A stretch of 24,802 nucleotides of DNA from JAKVCB01 sp963578605 (lineage in GTDB: Bacteria > Planctomycetota > Planctomycetia > Pirellulales > Lacipirellulaceae). A program made the translations under genes and the position numbers. Within the stretch, counting starts at the first letter, position 1, and each line of letters starts with the position of its first letter. The DNA is taken from contig CAUZEA010000090.1 of the NCBI GenBank assembly GCA_963578605.1, positions 1 to 24,802 on the forward strand. The letters run 5' to 3'. This document shows positions 17,433 to 24,697 of this stretch, in pieces. Below the pieces are notes generated by a model that had not been told where the DNA came from, did not search any database, and worked only from the letters and a program-made list of their open reading frames with translations.

Positions 17433-17456
17433 TGTTGGCCCGCCATCGGGCCAACA
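17433..17456. repeat. Strong 10-bp hairpin with a tetraloop
   Basis: TGTTGGCCCG (17433-17442) pairs perfectly with CGGGCCAACA (17447-17456) around CCAT. It lies about 230 bases upstream of the DUF1553 start and could be a REP-like element or leader structure. It has no downstream T-tract in either direction. Confidence 0.6.
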
Positions 17457-17699
17457 AAACGATGTCTCGGCTCCACTATGCTGCCCGGACCCCACTCTAT
17501 TGAGCCTATTATCGCGACGCAGGGCTTGTCAAGAACAGAATTCTATTGGAGGGGAAAAGATCGATTTGCCTCTCTGTAGAACTTGATAGTCTGGTTCTCG
17601 GCAAATCTCTTCGGTTGCTTGTTCGCGCCGTCGGCAGTTAGCAATGCGGGGTCCGAATAACTCGCCCTGGGACGTTTGGAAAATGGATCGTGTTGCAAC

Positions 17700-17727
17700 G
17701 TGGGCGGACGCGTTTTCGATGTCAGTC
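17700..17727 (-). repeat. Copy 2 of the dispersed 28-bp element
   Basis: This matches 12988-13015 at 26 of 28 positions in the same orientation. It begins 46 bases after the stop codon of the orphan PEP-CTERM fragment, so both copies sit just downstream of minus-strand stop codons. Confidence 0.7.
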
Positions 17728-17762
17728 TGAGCCAGGCCGTGGTTCTTGCTTCAGACGAGTGA

Positions 17763-17778
17763 CGTGATTCGAATCACG
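17763..17778. repeat. Perfect 16-bp palindrome
   Basis: CGTGATTCGAATCACG is a perfect uninterrupted palindrome. It overlaps the TGA stop of the PEP-CTERM fragment (17774-17776). A protein-binding site is possible; as a gapless palindrome it is a poor RNA hairpin. Confidence 0.6.
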
Positions 17779-17905
17779 ATCGATCAAACCAGCGCGGTCT
17801 GGAACTCGACCGTGCAAAAGTCCAACCAAAGATAGCGATTCCTAGCAGTAACAGCGTGGTTGGCTCGGGTACCGACGCCCCGGACCCGCTACCGAAAAGG
17901 TAGCG
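17774..17905 (-). pseudogene. Orphan PEP-CTERM sorting signal (body missing)
   Basis: A 43-codon minus-strand frame carries a complete PEP-CTERM tail: a glycine/serine linker GSGSGASVPEP, the hydrophobic segment TTLLLLGIAIFGWTFA, and a basic end RSSSRPRW, then TGA at 17774-17776. This tripartite form directs exported proteins to exosortase processing. The frame is closed upstream by a TAA at 17906-17908 and has no start codon, so no exported body is attached. It lies 90 bases after the stop of the truncated sialidase-like gene but in a different frame from it. It is most simply the 3' end of a lost or frameshifted surface protein; the sialidase-like gene is one candidate for the missing body. 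Confidence 0.7.
17887..17905. repeat. 7-bp hairpin with a five-base loop
   Basis: CGCTACC (17887-17893) pairs with GGTAGCG (17899-17905) around GAAAA. It overlaps the 5' end of the PEP-CTERM fragment, 90 bases after the sialidase-like stop. It could terminate that transcript, but no T-tract follows. Confidence 0.35.
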
Positions 17906-17994
17906 TTAGGTCTCGATCCTCTCTGGCGAAGCAGAACTGGCCACCAGAGTGGCCAGGATCAAGTTCGCGTGGGACAGGTTCCACTGGCGACCAC

Positions 17995-18741
17995 TCAACG
18001 CAGCTGCTGCCTCTGTCCGCTCTTAAGTAACTGGATATCCCAGTTCGTCAGCGGTCCGACCCGGTTGTACCCGCGATCACTCGTAGGTGGCCAATGTTCT
18101 TTCTCATGAAGATTCTCCATGTTCGCGGTCAACCCGGTAACCGCCGTTGCTTTCCAATCGGTTCCACCCGACAGAAAACTGCCCCAAGTCTTGCCGTGAT
18201 CAACCGAGGTCATCAAAGGGATGTGGTCAGAGGGAACCTTTCCGTATTGAGCTTCAAAGGAATTCTCGACCGCTTCGGAATGTCCGAAATAGAGCAGGCG
18301 CCCACTGGGAAGTCGGAATGGATTACTGCCGTGGCCCCACGCGGAAATCCTGTTGTCGGGCCACGGTGTCTGAAGCTCGTGCCAACTGTTGCCGCGGTCG
18401 GTTGAAGTCCAGGCATATGACGCAGGCGACAACCCATCGCCACCATAATCATGTGGTACTTTGGTCGCCGGAAAGCCACAAATTAAGTTGCCGGTCTTGG
18501 TCTCGCAAAATCCGCCCTGGTGCATATATCCTGTTACACCGTACTCGTGCGCCGCGATGCGACTCGATGTTTCAAATCCAGCCGGCAGGAGTTGCTCAAC
18601 ATGGGTAATTCCGCGCGAGTAGTTCCAAATGTCGCTGGCCGCCGCGACGGTTTCTTTCGGTTCGTCCCCGGCTGCACCAAGAGCGGAAAAGAAAACCAAA
18701 ATCACGATCAGTAAAGCTGCCCGCTGCGCTGCATTTCTCAT
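17995..18741 (-). CDS. Secreted sialidase-like (BNR/Asp-box) protein, probably truncated
   Basis: This 248-residue protein begins with a signal peptide (RAALLIVILVFFSALGAAG). It has two clear Asp boxes, STDRGNSW at 113-120 and SVDHGKTW at 179-186, the beta-propeller blade signature of exo-sialidases and related BNR proteins. Between them lies NPFRLPSGRLLYFGHS, typical of family blades. Full sialidase-type propellers usually need about 350-400 residues and more blades, and here the sequence stops abruptly at SGQRQQLR, so the C-terminal blades seem missing. Sialidase activity therefore cannot be claimed. The start is ATG 18741, without a strong ribosome-binding site. A candidate promoter lies at 18784-18812. 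The remains of a PEP-CTERM protein lie just downstream, suggesting rearrangement of this gene's 3' end. Confidence 0.72.
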   Translation of the reverse strand: MRNAAQRAALLIVILVFFSALGAAGDEPKETVAAASDIWNYSRGITHVEQLLPAGFETSSRIAAHEYGVTGYMHQGGFCETKTGNLICGFPATKVPHDYGGDGLSPASYAWTSTDRGNSWHELQTPWPDNRISAWGHGSNPFRLPSGRLLYFGHSEAVENSFEAQYGKVPSDHIPLMTSVDHGKTWGSFLSGGTDWKATAVTGLTANMENLHEKEHWPPTSDRGYNRVGPLTNWDIQLLKSGQRQQLR

Positions 18742-18783
18742 AAAGACGACCTGGCGATTTCAATGATTAACACTCCTATTGTG

Positions 18784-18812
18784 ATTAAACCCCCCAGCAA
18801 CGAATTAAACAA
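18784..18812 (-). promoter_or_regulatory. Candidate promoter for the sialidase-like gene
   Basis: On the minus strand TTGTTT (18807-18812; three of six to consensus) and TTTAAT (18784-18789; five of six) are separated by 17 bases. Transcription would begin about 35 bases upstream of the ATG at 18741. The -35 box is weak. Confidence 0.3.
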
Positions 18813-18862
18813 TATCTGGATCGGAGAACAAAGCGACTGAACTGGCAAGAGCCTTCGGCGCG

Positions 18863-18988
18863 ATGATGTCCGGGGTGTTCACCACCGTTGCCATGACAGG
18901 TCGGTTGTGGAAGCTCATGGGGCTCATTGCCCGAGCGGCCACGCTCGATGAGGCACGCCAGCAAGCAGCCCGTAAAAAAAGGGGGTAG
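18863..18988 (+). CDS. Doubtful small ORF with a basic C-terminus
   Basis: A 41-codon frame starts at tandem ATGs (18863, 18866) and contains VAMTGRLWKLMGLIARAATL and DEARQQAARKKRG. The frame is open further upstream without a start (ENKATELARAFGA). Codon use is GC-rich at third positions, as in real genes here. The frame ends in an A7G5 run, a possible indel hot spot. No ribosome-binding site or recognisable domain is seen. It is a small gene, a remnant, or chance. Confidence 0.22.
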   Translation: MMSGVFTTVAMTGRLWKLMGLIARAATLDEARQQAARKKRG

Positions 18989-19036
18989 TATCGCCGTGAC
19001 AAGTGTTTGACACATCATCTCGCTGAATGCGCAGGT

Positions 19037-21508
19037 TCACTCTTGGATCATCGCGCAGGTAAAGTCATCTATCCATACAACGCCCTCGGCGCTGTCATCG
19101 TAAAGGATCGCCTCTACCATCAGGAAAGCGGTGTCATCCTTTATCCCCGTATCGACCTGAAGAAACTGCCACTTGCCGTCTGTATTCTTAACACCGCGGT
19201 TCGCCGCGTAGTGACGTAAAAATTTCCCTTCCTTGTCCAGCGCGGAGAAGACAATGTAAAATCCGCCTTGTTTGACATCCGCCCGGTAACGGATGTTCAT
19301 CCGATAATGGCTGCCCGGCCGGGTGTCAAACCGCTGCCACAGGCCTACCGTGTGGCCTGGCGACGGTTTCTTAGTCATGCGCACGCTGGCTTTGCCCGTA
19401 TAGGCCGTGGTGGTATCTACCAGCAGGCCATCCGCGTCAAATTTATAATCTTCAGGCAGATAGGCACCCTCGGCTGACCACTCATCGGGGACACGATATG
19501 CGAATGTCGATATTTCGAAACCGGAATTCTTCAACAGGTTAACGCCGACTTTTTCCTGTCCAGGGATCAGAATGCTGGCGGGGTCGCTGACAATCGCCTT
19601 GAACGTCGCAGGTGTGTCGCCGCCCGCCAGAGGTGTGTTTTGGAAACTTTTTATACCTAGCTCTTCGACCAGCGGGAAGAAAGCGTCAAACGCTTTCTTG
19701 CGGAGCGGGTTGTCGGCGGACGCGTAGCAGAGGACACCCAACTGGTGTGTCAACCGAAGCATCTGCACTCGGCGGAGAAGAACAGGGGTGCCGGCTACGT
19801 TCTTTTCCGCGGCGTCAAACAATCGGTCCATCTGTTCGACAACTGTCCATTTCAACAGCGGCGCGCTGCTGAGGGGTTGGTGTACACCGGAGTAGGCGGA
19901 AAAGGTTGTTCCCGTGGTGCGCTCGTAGGAGCTTACCGATTGCAGGAGCACTACGATCTGTTCGATCTCGGTAGAGGCAGCTCCGTAATAAGTCTCGCAA
20001 AACTCGCGTATCCCCTCCCGGATATCAAAGTCCGTGTCCCACAGCAGTCGCGTGCACAGGTAAGAGGTCAGGTGCCTTAGATTGTCCGTAACAGTCCAGT
20101 AATCGTTGCGCGGCGGGTTAAATCCACCCATCAGTTTATCGCCGTCGGAAGCCGGGTTGGTCCTTGCCGCAACTTCGGGGGATTGTATAAACACGCTCTG
20201 CGCACCCCTGCGGTGGAATTCCCGGAGATTTCGGGAGGCCGCAAAGAGTTTCATGTGAGGCATCCAGGGATAGTTCTGGTAGTGGTAAAGCCATACCTGC
20301 AGCATATCCGTCCGCTCCAGCCACTGGTCCAGCCGTCCCATTAAATCGTTGTCGCGATTGGCGTCGCACTCGTCGAACGCGTGTGCCTGGCAGGCGCCTA
20401 TGGGTGCCCAGGTAACCTGGATGTTCGGGTGCATTTTGACCGATGAGGGATACCCGACGTGGCTGTACGCGATGATGTCTATGATGGCGTCAGGATGCTC
20501 CTTCACGACCTCTGCGGCGACCTTGTTGTAGAATTCATGGTAAGTTCCGGCGATGCCTACCCTGCTGTCGCCCTGTCCGATGCGCTCGTAGGATGCTCGG
20601 CACTCAGCACATTGACAAGAGAGATGGTTGTCGGTGTGTCCGAGATTGATGATGGGACGGTATCCGTAGTGGTCTTCCTGCCCGCGAAATTGGGCCTTGC
20701 TCCACTCTGCGATGTATTCAACAAATCCGGGGTTCGTAATGCAGTAAGCTCGCTGACTCAAGGATTTATGCAGCGATCTTTTCCCGTCGATTTGGGCGTA
20801 GTACTCCGGATGCTCGTCGTACAAGCTCGCGGGAACGTAATTGAGTCCGTGTCCGCCGTGATGCGCGAGCATACTGGTTAGCCTTGCGTCCGTATCGCCT
20901 ACGGCGGGCGTTCCCCCAGCTACCAGGGAGCGGTTCAGCCTGTTCCTGGCAGTCCAATTGGGATCCCAGTAACTGACCGAGGCCGCCGTACGCCACAGGA
21001 AAGCCGGTTTCTGGCGGTCGGCAATGGCGCCGATGGTCAGGTCGGGATTCCTGGGAACGCGACTGGCAGCGGGTGTAAACCACCTGCAGCCCAGATGGTC
21101 CTGCAGGAATCCGTACATCCCATTAATGCTGCCTCTGGGAGGCGTTCCGGCGATGACAAGCCGCGTGCCGACCGTACGTATTTCGTACTCATCCAAGGAG
21201 AACTCTCCCGTCAAGCCGGCCAGGTCAAGGTCGGTCAAGCGGCCATTGTCGTGACCGATGACAATTTCGTTCGAGACAGGCGGCTGGGTATCGGTCACGA
21301 CGGGGAAGACAGCTCCGGTTATTTCCTTGAGAATAGCAGCCATGTCCGCTGCTACCGCCTTGGTGCTCACATCGGCCTGCCCGCTAATGACAATCCGGTA
21401 ACTGGTGTTGCCATCGACGGCAAGGGTTAGCCTGCCGACCGGTTCCGCGTCCATCCGTGCACCGTTGAACAAGACAGCCGTGAAAATGACAATCGTTGAG
21501 AAACGCAT
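19037..21508 (-). CDS. Secreted DUF4838 protein with carbohydrate-binding-like C-terminus
   Basis: This 823-residue exported protein has a signal peptide (RFSTIVIFTAVLFNGARMDA). Residues of about 25-130 form an N-terminal alpha/beta domain like those preceding alpha-glucuronidase and hexosaminidase barrels (SYRIVISGQADVSTKAVAAD, NEIVIGHDNGRL). The DUF4838 core follows, with INGMYGFLQDHLGCRWFTPA, then ADRQKPAFLWR and the CQCAECRASY cysteine cluster near 295. DUF4838 occurs in polysaccharide-degradation gene sets, but its reaction is not established. Residues of about 655-823 (VNLLKNSGFEISTFAYRVPD to VVWIDDFTC) form a jelly-roll of the CBM4/9-like type. Start ATG 21508 has AGGA eight bases upstream; the frame extends to 21775 but that extension is arginine-rich and unlikely. 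The PQQ-type gene ends 151 bases upstream on the same strand, so co-transcription is possible. Confidence 0.88.
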   Translation of the reverse strand: MRFSTIVIFTAVLFNGARMDAEPVGRLTLAVDGNTSYRIVISGQADVSTKAVAADMAAILKEITGAVFPVVTDTQPPVSNEIVIGHDNGRLTDLDLAGLTGEFSLDEYEIRTVGTRLVIAGTPPRGSINGMYGFLQDHLGCRWFTPAASRVPRNPDLTIGAIADRQKPAFLWRTAASVSYWDPNWTARNRLNRSLVAGGTPAVGDTDARLTSMLAHHGGHGLNYVPASLYDEHPEYYAQIDGKRSLHKSLSQRAYCITNPGFVEYIAEWSKAQFRGQEDHYGYRPIINLGHTDNHLSCQCAECRASYERIGQGDSRVGIAGTYHEFYNKVAAEVVKEHPDAIIDIIAYSHVGYPSSVKMHPNIQVTWAPIGACQAHAFDECDANRDNDLMGRLDQWLERTDMLQVWLYHYQNYPWMPHMKLFAASRNLREFHRRGAQSVFIQSPEVAARTNPASDGDKLMGGFNPPRNDYWTVTDNLRHLTSYLCTRLLWDTDFDIREGIREFCETYYGAASTEIEQIVVLLQSVSSYERTTGTTFSAYSGVHQPLSSAPLLKWTVVEQMDRLFDAAEKNVAGTPVLLRRVQMLRLTHQLGVLCYASADNPLRKKAFDAFFPLVEELGIKSFQNTPLAGGDTPATFKAIVSDPASILIPGQEKVGVNLLKNSGFEISTFAYRVPDEWSAEGAYLPEDYKFDADGLLVDTTTAYTGKASVRMTKKPSPGHTVGLWQRFDTRPGSHYRMNIRYRADVKQGGFYIVFSALDKEGKFLRHYAANRGVKNTDGKWQFLQVDTGIKDDTAFLMVEAILYDDSAEGVVWIDDFTCAMIQE

Positions 21509-21659
21509 TGTTTGAATCCTCTTCTTGCGCCTTTGGGGAAAGGCTCGCGATTGGCGGAGACGGCAGATTTCGGGTCTTTTACTACTATACCCGCACAACC
21601 ACCCATTCCGCCATCTTCTGGGCCTTCGCAGTCCGGCGCTGGCGTGCCGACTTGGGGGG

Positions 21660-22955
21660 TTACTGATTCCTGATAGCCCAAAGGGCATCAAACGTGCGGA
21701 GATAGATCGTACCGTTCGAAATAACCGGGGAGGCGGAGATCGCTTCGCCAATCTCATTCTGGGAAACGATTTCAAAGTTGCGACCGGCCTTCACGACGGT
21801 GACCTTTCCGTCGCGGGCCGTCAGGTAGATGTGTCCGTCGGCCAGGACGGGGGAAGCGCGGTGCCGGTCGTTATGAGTTCGCTCCATGTAAACCTCCTCG
21901 CCGCTTTCGCGGTCGAGCACCAGCAGCATGCCATTTTCGCGGCAAAGATAGACAAGATCTTTGTCAATCAAGGGCGATGGCACATCGGGGGTGTTTTTCT
22001 CGCGTATCCACCGGATGGCGTCTTCGCTGGCAGTGAGATCACCACGCTGGTCGGCCCGGATTGCAAAGACCGGACCATTCTTCGCCGTGGGGCAGACAAC
22101 GATGTTTTCGGCAGCGGCCGGTGATGCAACAAACCGGAGTGTCGGGTGATAGCTCCGCTCGGAGTCATGGTGAGGATTGAGACCACCGAGACGCCAGGCT
22201 TCAGAACCGTCGTTGAGGAAATAGGCAATGGTGTAGTCGGCGCCGTGTGTGATCAGGTACGTTGTGCCAGAAAAATTGTACAACATGGGCGACGCATAAG
22301 AGTGTTCGTTTTCATGCGCTGCTGCGGTTACCCGGTCAACCTGCCAGAGTGGTGCCCCGGTCGCGGCATCGAGGGCGACAATACTTGCTTCCTGGGTTTC
22401 GGGGTCACCATCACCATGGATCAATTGGACGAAGAGTCGTCCGTCATGCAGCACGGGTGTTGCTGCCATACCGAACGCGATGTCGAATTTGCCATAACGA
22501 TCTTGAAGATCCAGCTCCCAGACCGGGTTTCCGGTCATGGTGAAGCACGCCAATTTTCCCGTGGCCATAAAAGTCCAGACGTACTTTCCATCGGTAATAG
22601 GGGAGGGCGATGCGTAGTTTCCTTCATCACCCCGAACGTCCTTATTGCCTTGATCGATTTGGCGGCGCCATTGTTCTGTGCCATCAGTTCCCGCGCAGAG
22701 CAGTACCAAGTGCTCTCCATCGACCGTGGTCAGAAAAATCTGGTCCTCCCACACCACCGGTGTTGCTCCAGCTGGCCCCGGTAGTGGAAGCCGCCAGGCG
22801 ACGTTGTGGTCAGGCGACCAGGACGTGGGCAGATCCTGCTCGGTCGAGATACCATTACTGGTAGGCCCGCGCCACGAGGTCCAGTTGTCGGCCACAGCGA
22901 GGTTCGCCCCAATCACCAGGAGGAACATTGTGAAAAGAGGTCGCTTTAAGGTCAT
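21660..22955 (-). CDS. Secreted PQQ-type beta-propeller protein
   Basis: This 431-residue exported protein has a signal peptide (LKRPLFTMFLLVIGANLAVA) followed at once by the planctomycete hallmark NWTSWRGPTSNGISTEQDLP and NVAWRLPLPGPAGATPVVW. The rest is a PQQ-like/BamB-like beta-propeller with blade repeats such as SIVALDAATGAPLWQ, MLLVLDRESGEEVYME, ASPVLADGHIYLTARDGKV and ASPVISNGTIYLRTFDALWA. No quinoprotein dehydrogenase active-site signature is evident, so a binding or scaffold role is more likely than catalysis; that is inference. Start ATG 22955 is chosen for the signal peptide, with a purine-rich stretch upstream; the frame extends to 23009. An inverted repeat of AATGCCC (23012-23018) with GGGCATT (23042-23048) lies upstream. 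It precedes the DUF4838 gene by 151 bases. Confidence 0.9.
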   Translation of the reverse strand: MTLKRPLFTMFLLVIGANLAVADNWTSWRGPTSNGISTEQDLPTSWSPDHNVAWRLPLPGPAGATPVVWEDQIFLTTVDGEHLVLLCAGTDGTEQWRRQIDQGNKDVRGDEGNYASPSPITDGKYVWTFMATGKLACFTMTGNPVWELDLQDRYGKFDIAFGMAATPVLHDGRLFVQLIHGDGDPETQEASIVALDAATGAPLWQVDRVTAAAHENEHSYASPMLYNFSGTTYLITHGADYTIAYFLNDGSEAWRLGGLNPHHDSERSYHPTLRFVASPAAAENIVVCPTAKNGPVFAIRADQRGDLTASEDAIRWIREKNTPDVPSPLIDKDLVYLCRENGMLLVLDRESGEEVYMERTHNDRHRASPVLADGHIYLTARDGKVTVVKAGRNFEIVSQNEIGEAISASPVISNGTIYLRTFDALWAIRNQ

Positions 22956-23473
22956 TGTCCGCTCTTTTTCTTGGATCTTGTGTTTGAGTTCACCGGTAGG
23001 GCTCCCCACAAAATGCCCCTCTGCTTTGCCACCTCATGCTAGGGCATTGAGTTTTGCGCTGTCCAGTAGAGACAGCCTGTTCTCCCCTGAGGCGGCTACC
23101 CAAAACCACGTGTACGACCGGGAGGTTGCTTGTTCTGTTCGAGCATACCAACACCCTAGCCGAGTTTTCATCTGGTGCGGAACTCCGGTTTTGAAAAAAT
23201 GGCCGATACGAGTGACGGATAAACTCGCGCCGTCCTGAAAACCATGGCGAACGGCAGGCAGATCGCCATGGTTTTCTACGCACCGTGGGCAAGGTTGGTA
23301 CGCAAGTTGTAGCCGCCCCGGCAACGTGATGGCATCTTGTTGCTACTTAGAGATTTTCCTGGCACAAGAAGGCGTTAATCGCCCAAGGATTCCTCGTGGT
23401 CCGCCGGAGGAGACGGCAAGAACGAAAAAAACGGCGAGCAAGAATTCTGAGGAGTTATAAGCCCTCACGGGGC
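22956..23473. other. Gap between the PEP-CTERM gene and the PQQ-type gene
   Basis: About 520 bases with no supported gene. The main element is the strong inverted repeat at 23237-23276. The last part, near 23012-23048, has the 7-base inverted repeat described with the PQQ-type gene. I see no good promoter pair. Confidence 0.4.
23237..23276. terminator. 14-bp hairpin with A- and T-flanks, bidirectional terminator-like
   Basis: GAAAACCATGGCGA (23237-23250) pairs perfectly with TCGCCATGGTTTTC (23263-23276) around a 12-base loop. The stem has A-runs at one foot and T-runs at the other, the pattern of a terminator usable in both directions, although the T-run is only four bases. It lies about 200 bases after the PEP-CTERM gene's stop on the minus strand and upstream of the PQQ-type gene, so it may insulate the two. 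Confidence 0.5.
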
Positions 23474-24520
23474 CTACTGCCGAGGTCTGTGGGCAAGCAA
23501 AGCGAGCACGCCAAGGGTCACTAAGGCGTAGCTGCATGGCTCAGGAACGGCCGCACTACTGCCGGTGCTCGTGGCATTGAAATTCTGTGCCCACTGGGTG
23601 TAGTGTTCGACGTCGACGTTGCCCGCGATGTCGTTGTTCTGCAGCACACTGCTGTCGAGTCCAAGATTGTCTCGGAACAGGGTATAGTCAGCCGCATCGA
23701 CCGTGCCGCTGTTGTTGTAATCGCCGGTCAGGTCACCGGGTATAGGCCCTATCGGATCGATGGGATACATGCCCGGCTCAAGGCGAATCAGGGCATTGAG
23801 CAAATCTGTTTTTGCAGCCGCGTTCCCGCCAGGATTAGCAGCCCCCCCAAAACGGCCGAAGATCATTTCTGCCCGATCAAAAGTTGGCGGCAACGTAGCG
23901 CGAGCCACTTCGAGTTCTTTCACCCCATCTATATAATAGGAAATGATGTCATCGTTGCGGCCAGCCAGCCCCTCGGCCTCGTTAAAGATATGACCCGTGT
24001 CTGTACCCGGATCAACGACGATCTGATAGGTGTGAAATCCATCGGTCGGATCGACCGTGCCAATTTGCACCGCGGCGTCAGCAAATTTTCCGCTCTGCCA
24101 GTACGCATAGGCTCCCTTGGGGTGAACACCCAGGCCATCGTAAAGCTGAATGTGAAAATGGTTGGTTGCATCCTGGGCAACAAAGACGGCTTCACTGAGG
24201 TGCGCTCCTTCGAGCAGGTGGATCTCGTACGTAGCAGTCCAACCGCTGGGATCCAGATACAACTGCTCAATTGGCGAAGACCCATTGGCCGGATGGGTAC
24301 CGATGATTCGGTAATAGTTGCTTCCCGAACCGTAGGTATGTCGCCAGTTGGGCTTGCCGGTGGCGTCGGCAAAGCCTGCTGTGGCAGCGCCAGGACCTAA
24401 TGTCCAGCCTTCGTCGGCCGGGTCATTGTCGCCGGTATGGAGCAGGTCGGCCTGAGAAGCCGACGCAAAGAGCACCAACGCGAGGATGGTTGGTATTAAC
24501 CGTACGTATTTTGATAACAT
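23474..24520 (-). CDS. Secreted dockerin-like and PEP-CTERM protein
   Basis: This 348-residue exported protein has a signal peptide (VRLIPTILALVLFASASQA), then a beta-rich domain of about 240 residues (DLLHTGDNDPADEGWTLGPG to MIFGRFGGAANPGG) that looks like a concanavalin/LamG-type jelly roll, possibly sugar-binding. A dockerin-like calcium pair follows near 262-310 (LTGDYNNSGTVDAADYTLFR and a degenerate second loop GNVDVEHYTQWAQNFN). It ends with a PEP-CTERM signal: AAVPEPCSYALVTLGVLALL then AHRPRQ, so exosortase processing and surface attachment or release are expected. Start ATG 24520 is chosen for the signal peptide; AGGAG lies 13 bases upstream, rather far. Two phased 16-base repeats lie 63-100 bases upstream of the start. 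No enzymatic motif is seen. Confidence 0.88.
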   Translation of the reverse strand: MLSKYVRLIPTILALVLFASASQADLLHTGDNDPADEGWTLGPGAATAGFADATGKPNWRHTYGSGSNYYRIIGTHPANGSSPIEQLYLDPSGWTATYEIHLLEGAHLSEAVFVAQDATNHFHIQLYDGLGVHPKGAYAYWQSGKFADAAVQIGTVDPTDGFHTYQIVVDPGTDTGHIFNEAEGLAGRNDDIISYYIDGVKELEVARATLPPTFDRAEMIFGRFGGAANPGGNAAAKTDLLNALIRLEPGMYPIDPIGPIPGDLTGDYNNSGTVDAADYTLFRDNLGLDSSVLQNNDIAGNVDVEHYTQWAQNFNATSTGSSAAVPEPCSYALVTLGVLALLAHRPRQ

Positions 24521-24583
24521 AATCCAGGTACTCTCCTTGTGCAGTCCACCCGTTGCGGTTAAATTTCCACATTCCAAGGCGAA

Positions 24584-24620
24584 AACAGGTGTATTTACTC
24601 AGCTAACAGGTATATTTACT
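24584..24620 (-). promoter_or_regulatory. Two phased direct repeats upstream of the PEP-CTERM gene
   Basis: On the minus strand AGTAAATAYACCTGTT occurs at 24605-24620 and 24584-24599, differing at one base. The period is 21 bases, two helical turns, so both sites face the same side of the DNA, as for cooperative binding by a regulator. They lie 63-100 bases before the ATG. A TTGACA at 24652-24657 lies upstream, but I could not pair it with a good -10. Confidence 0.5.
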
Positions 24621-24670
24621 TACAGTTCCAGCTTACCCAAAAATTCCGTCGTGTCAACCTTGTGGTCCGT

Positions 24671-24697
24671 AAAGTCAGGAGAACTGCAAAGTCAGGA
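24671..24697. repeat. Short direct repeat AAAGTCAGGA
   Basis: AAAGTCAGGA occurs at 24671-24680 and 24688-24697, a 17-base period. The second copy overlaps the stop of the partial gene at the window edge. Confidence 0.5.

Larger units (their letters stand above)
17202..17773. other. Leader and gap upstream of the DUF1553 gene
   Basis: No intact gene is supported here. Contents on the minus strand: a perfect TTGACA at 17527-17532 that could be a -35 box, though no strong -10 follows at normal spacing; a 10-bp hairpin at 17433-17456; and the second copy of the 28-base element at 17700-17727. The minus frame through that element reads TDIENASAHVATRSI, parallel to the first copy, but shows no start or domain. 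Confidence 0.4.
18742..19036. other. Gap upstream of the sialidase-like gene
   Basis: Nearly 300 bases with no firm gene. It holds a candidate promoter (18784-18812) and a small plus-strand frame (18863-18988), both listed separately. A minus-strand frame over the same bases (ending with LASSVALFSDPDIV) is equally coding-like in codon use, so neither is secure. Confidence 0.35.

Noticed and set aside
18974..18985. A7G5 run as a programmed frameshift signal of an insertion-sequence transposase
   Set aside because: Shifting frame gives a stop within about eight codons, and no transposase motif or terminal inverted repeats are present.
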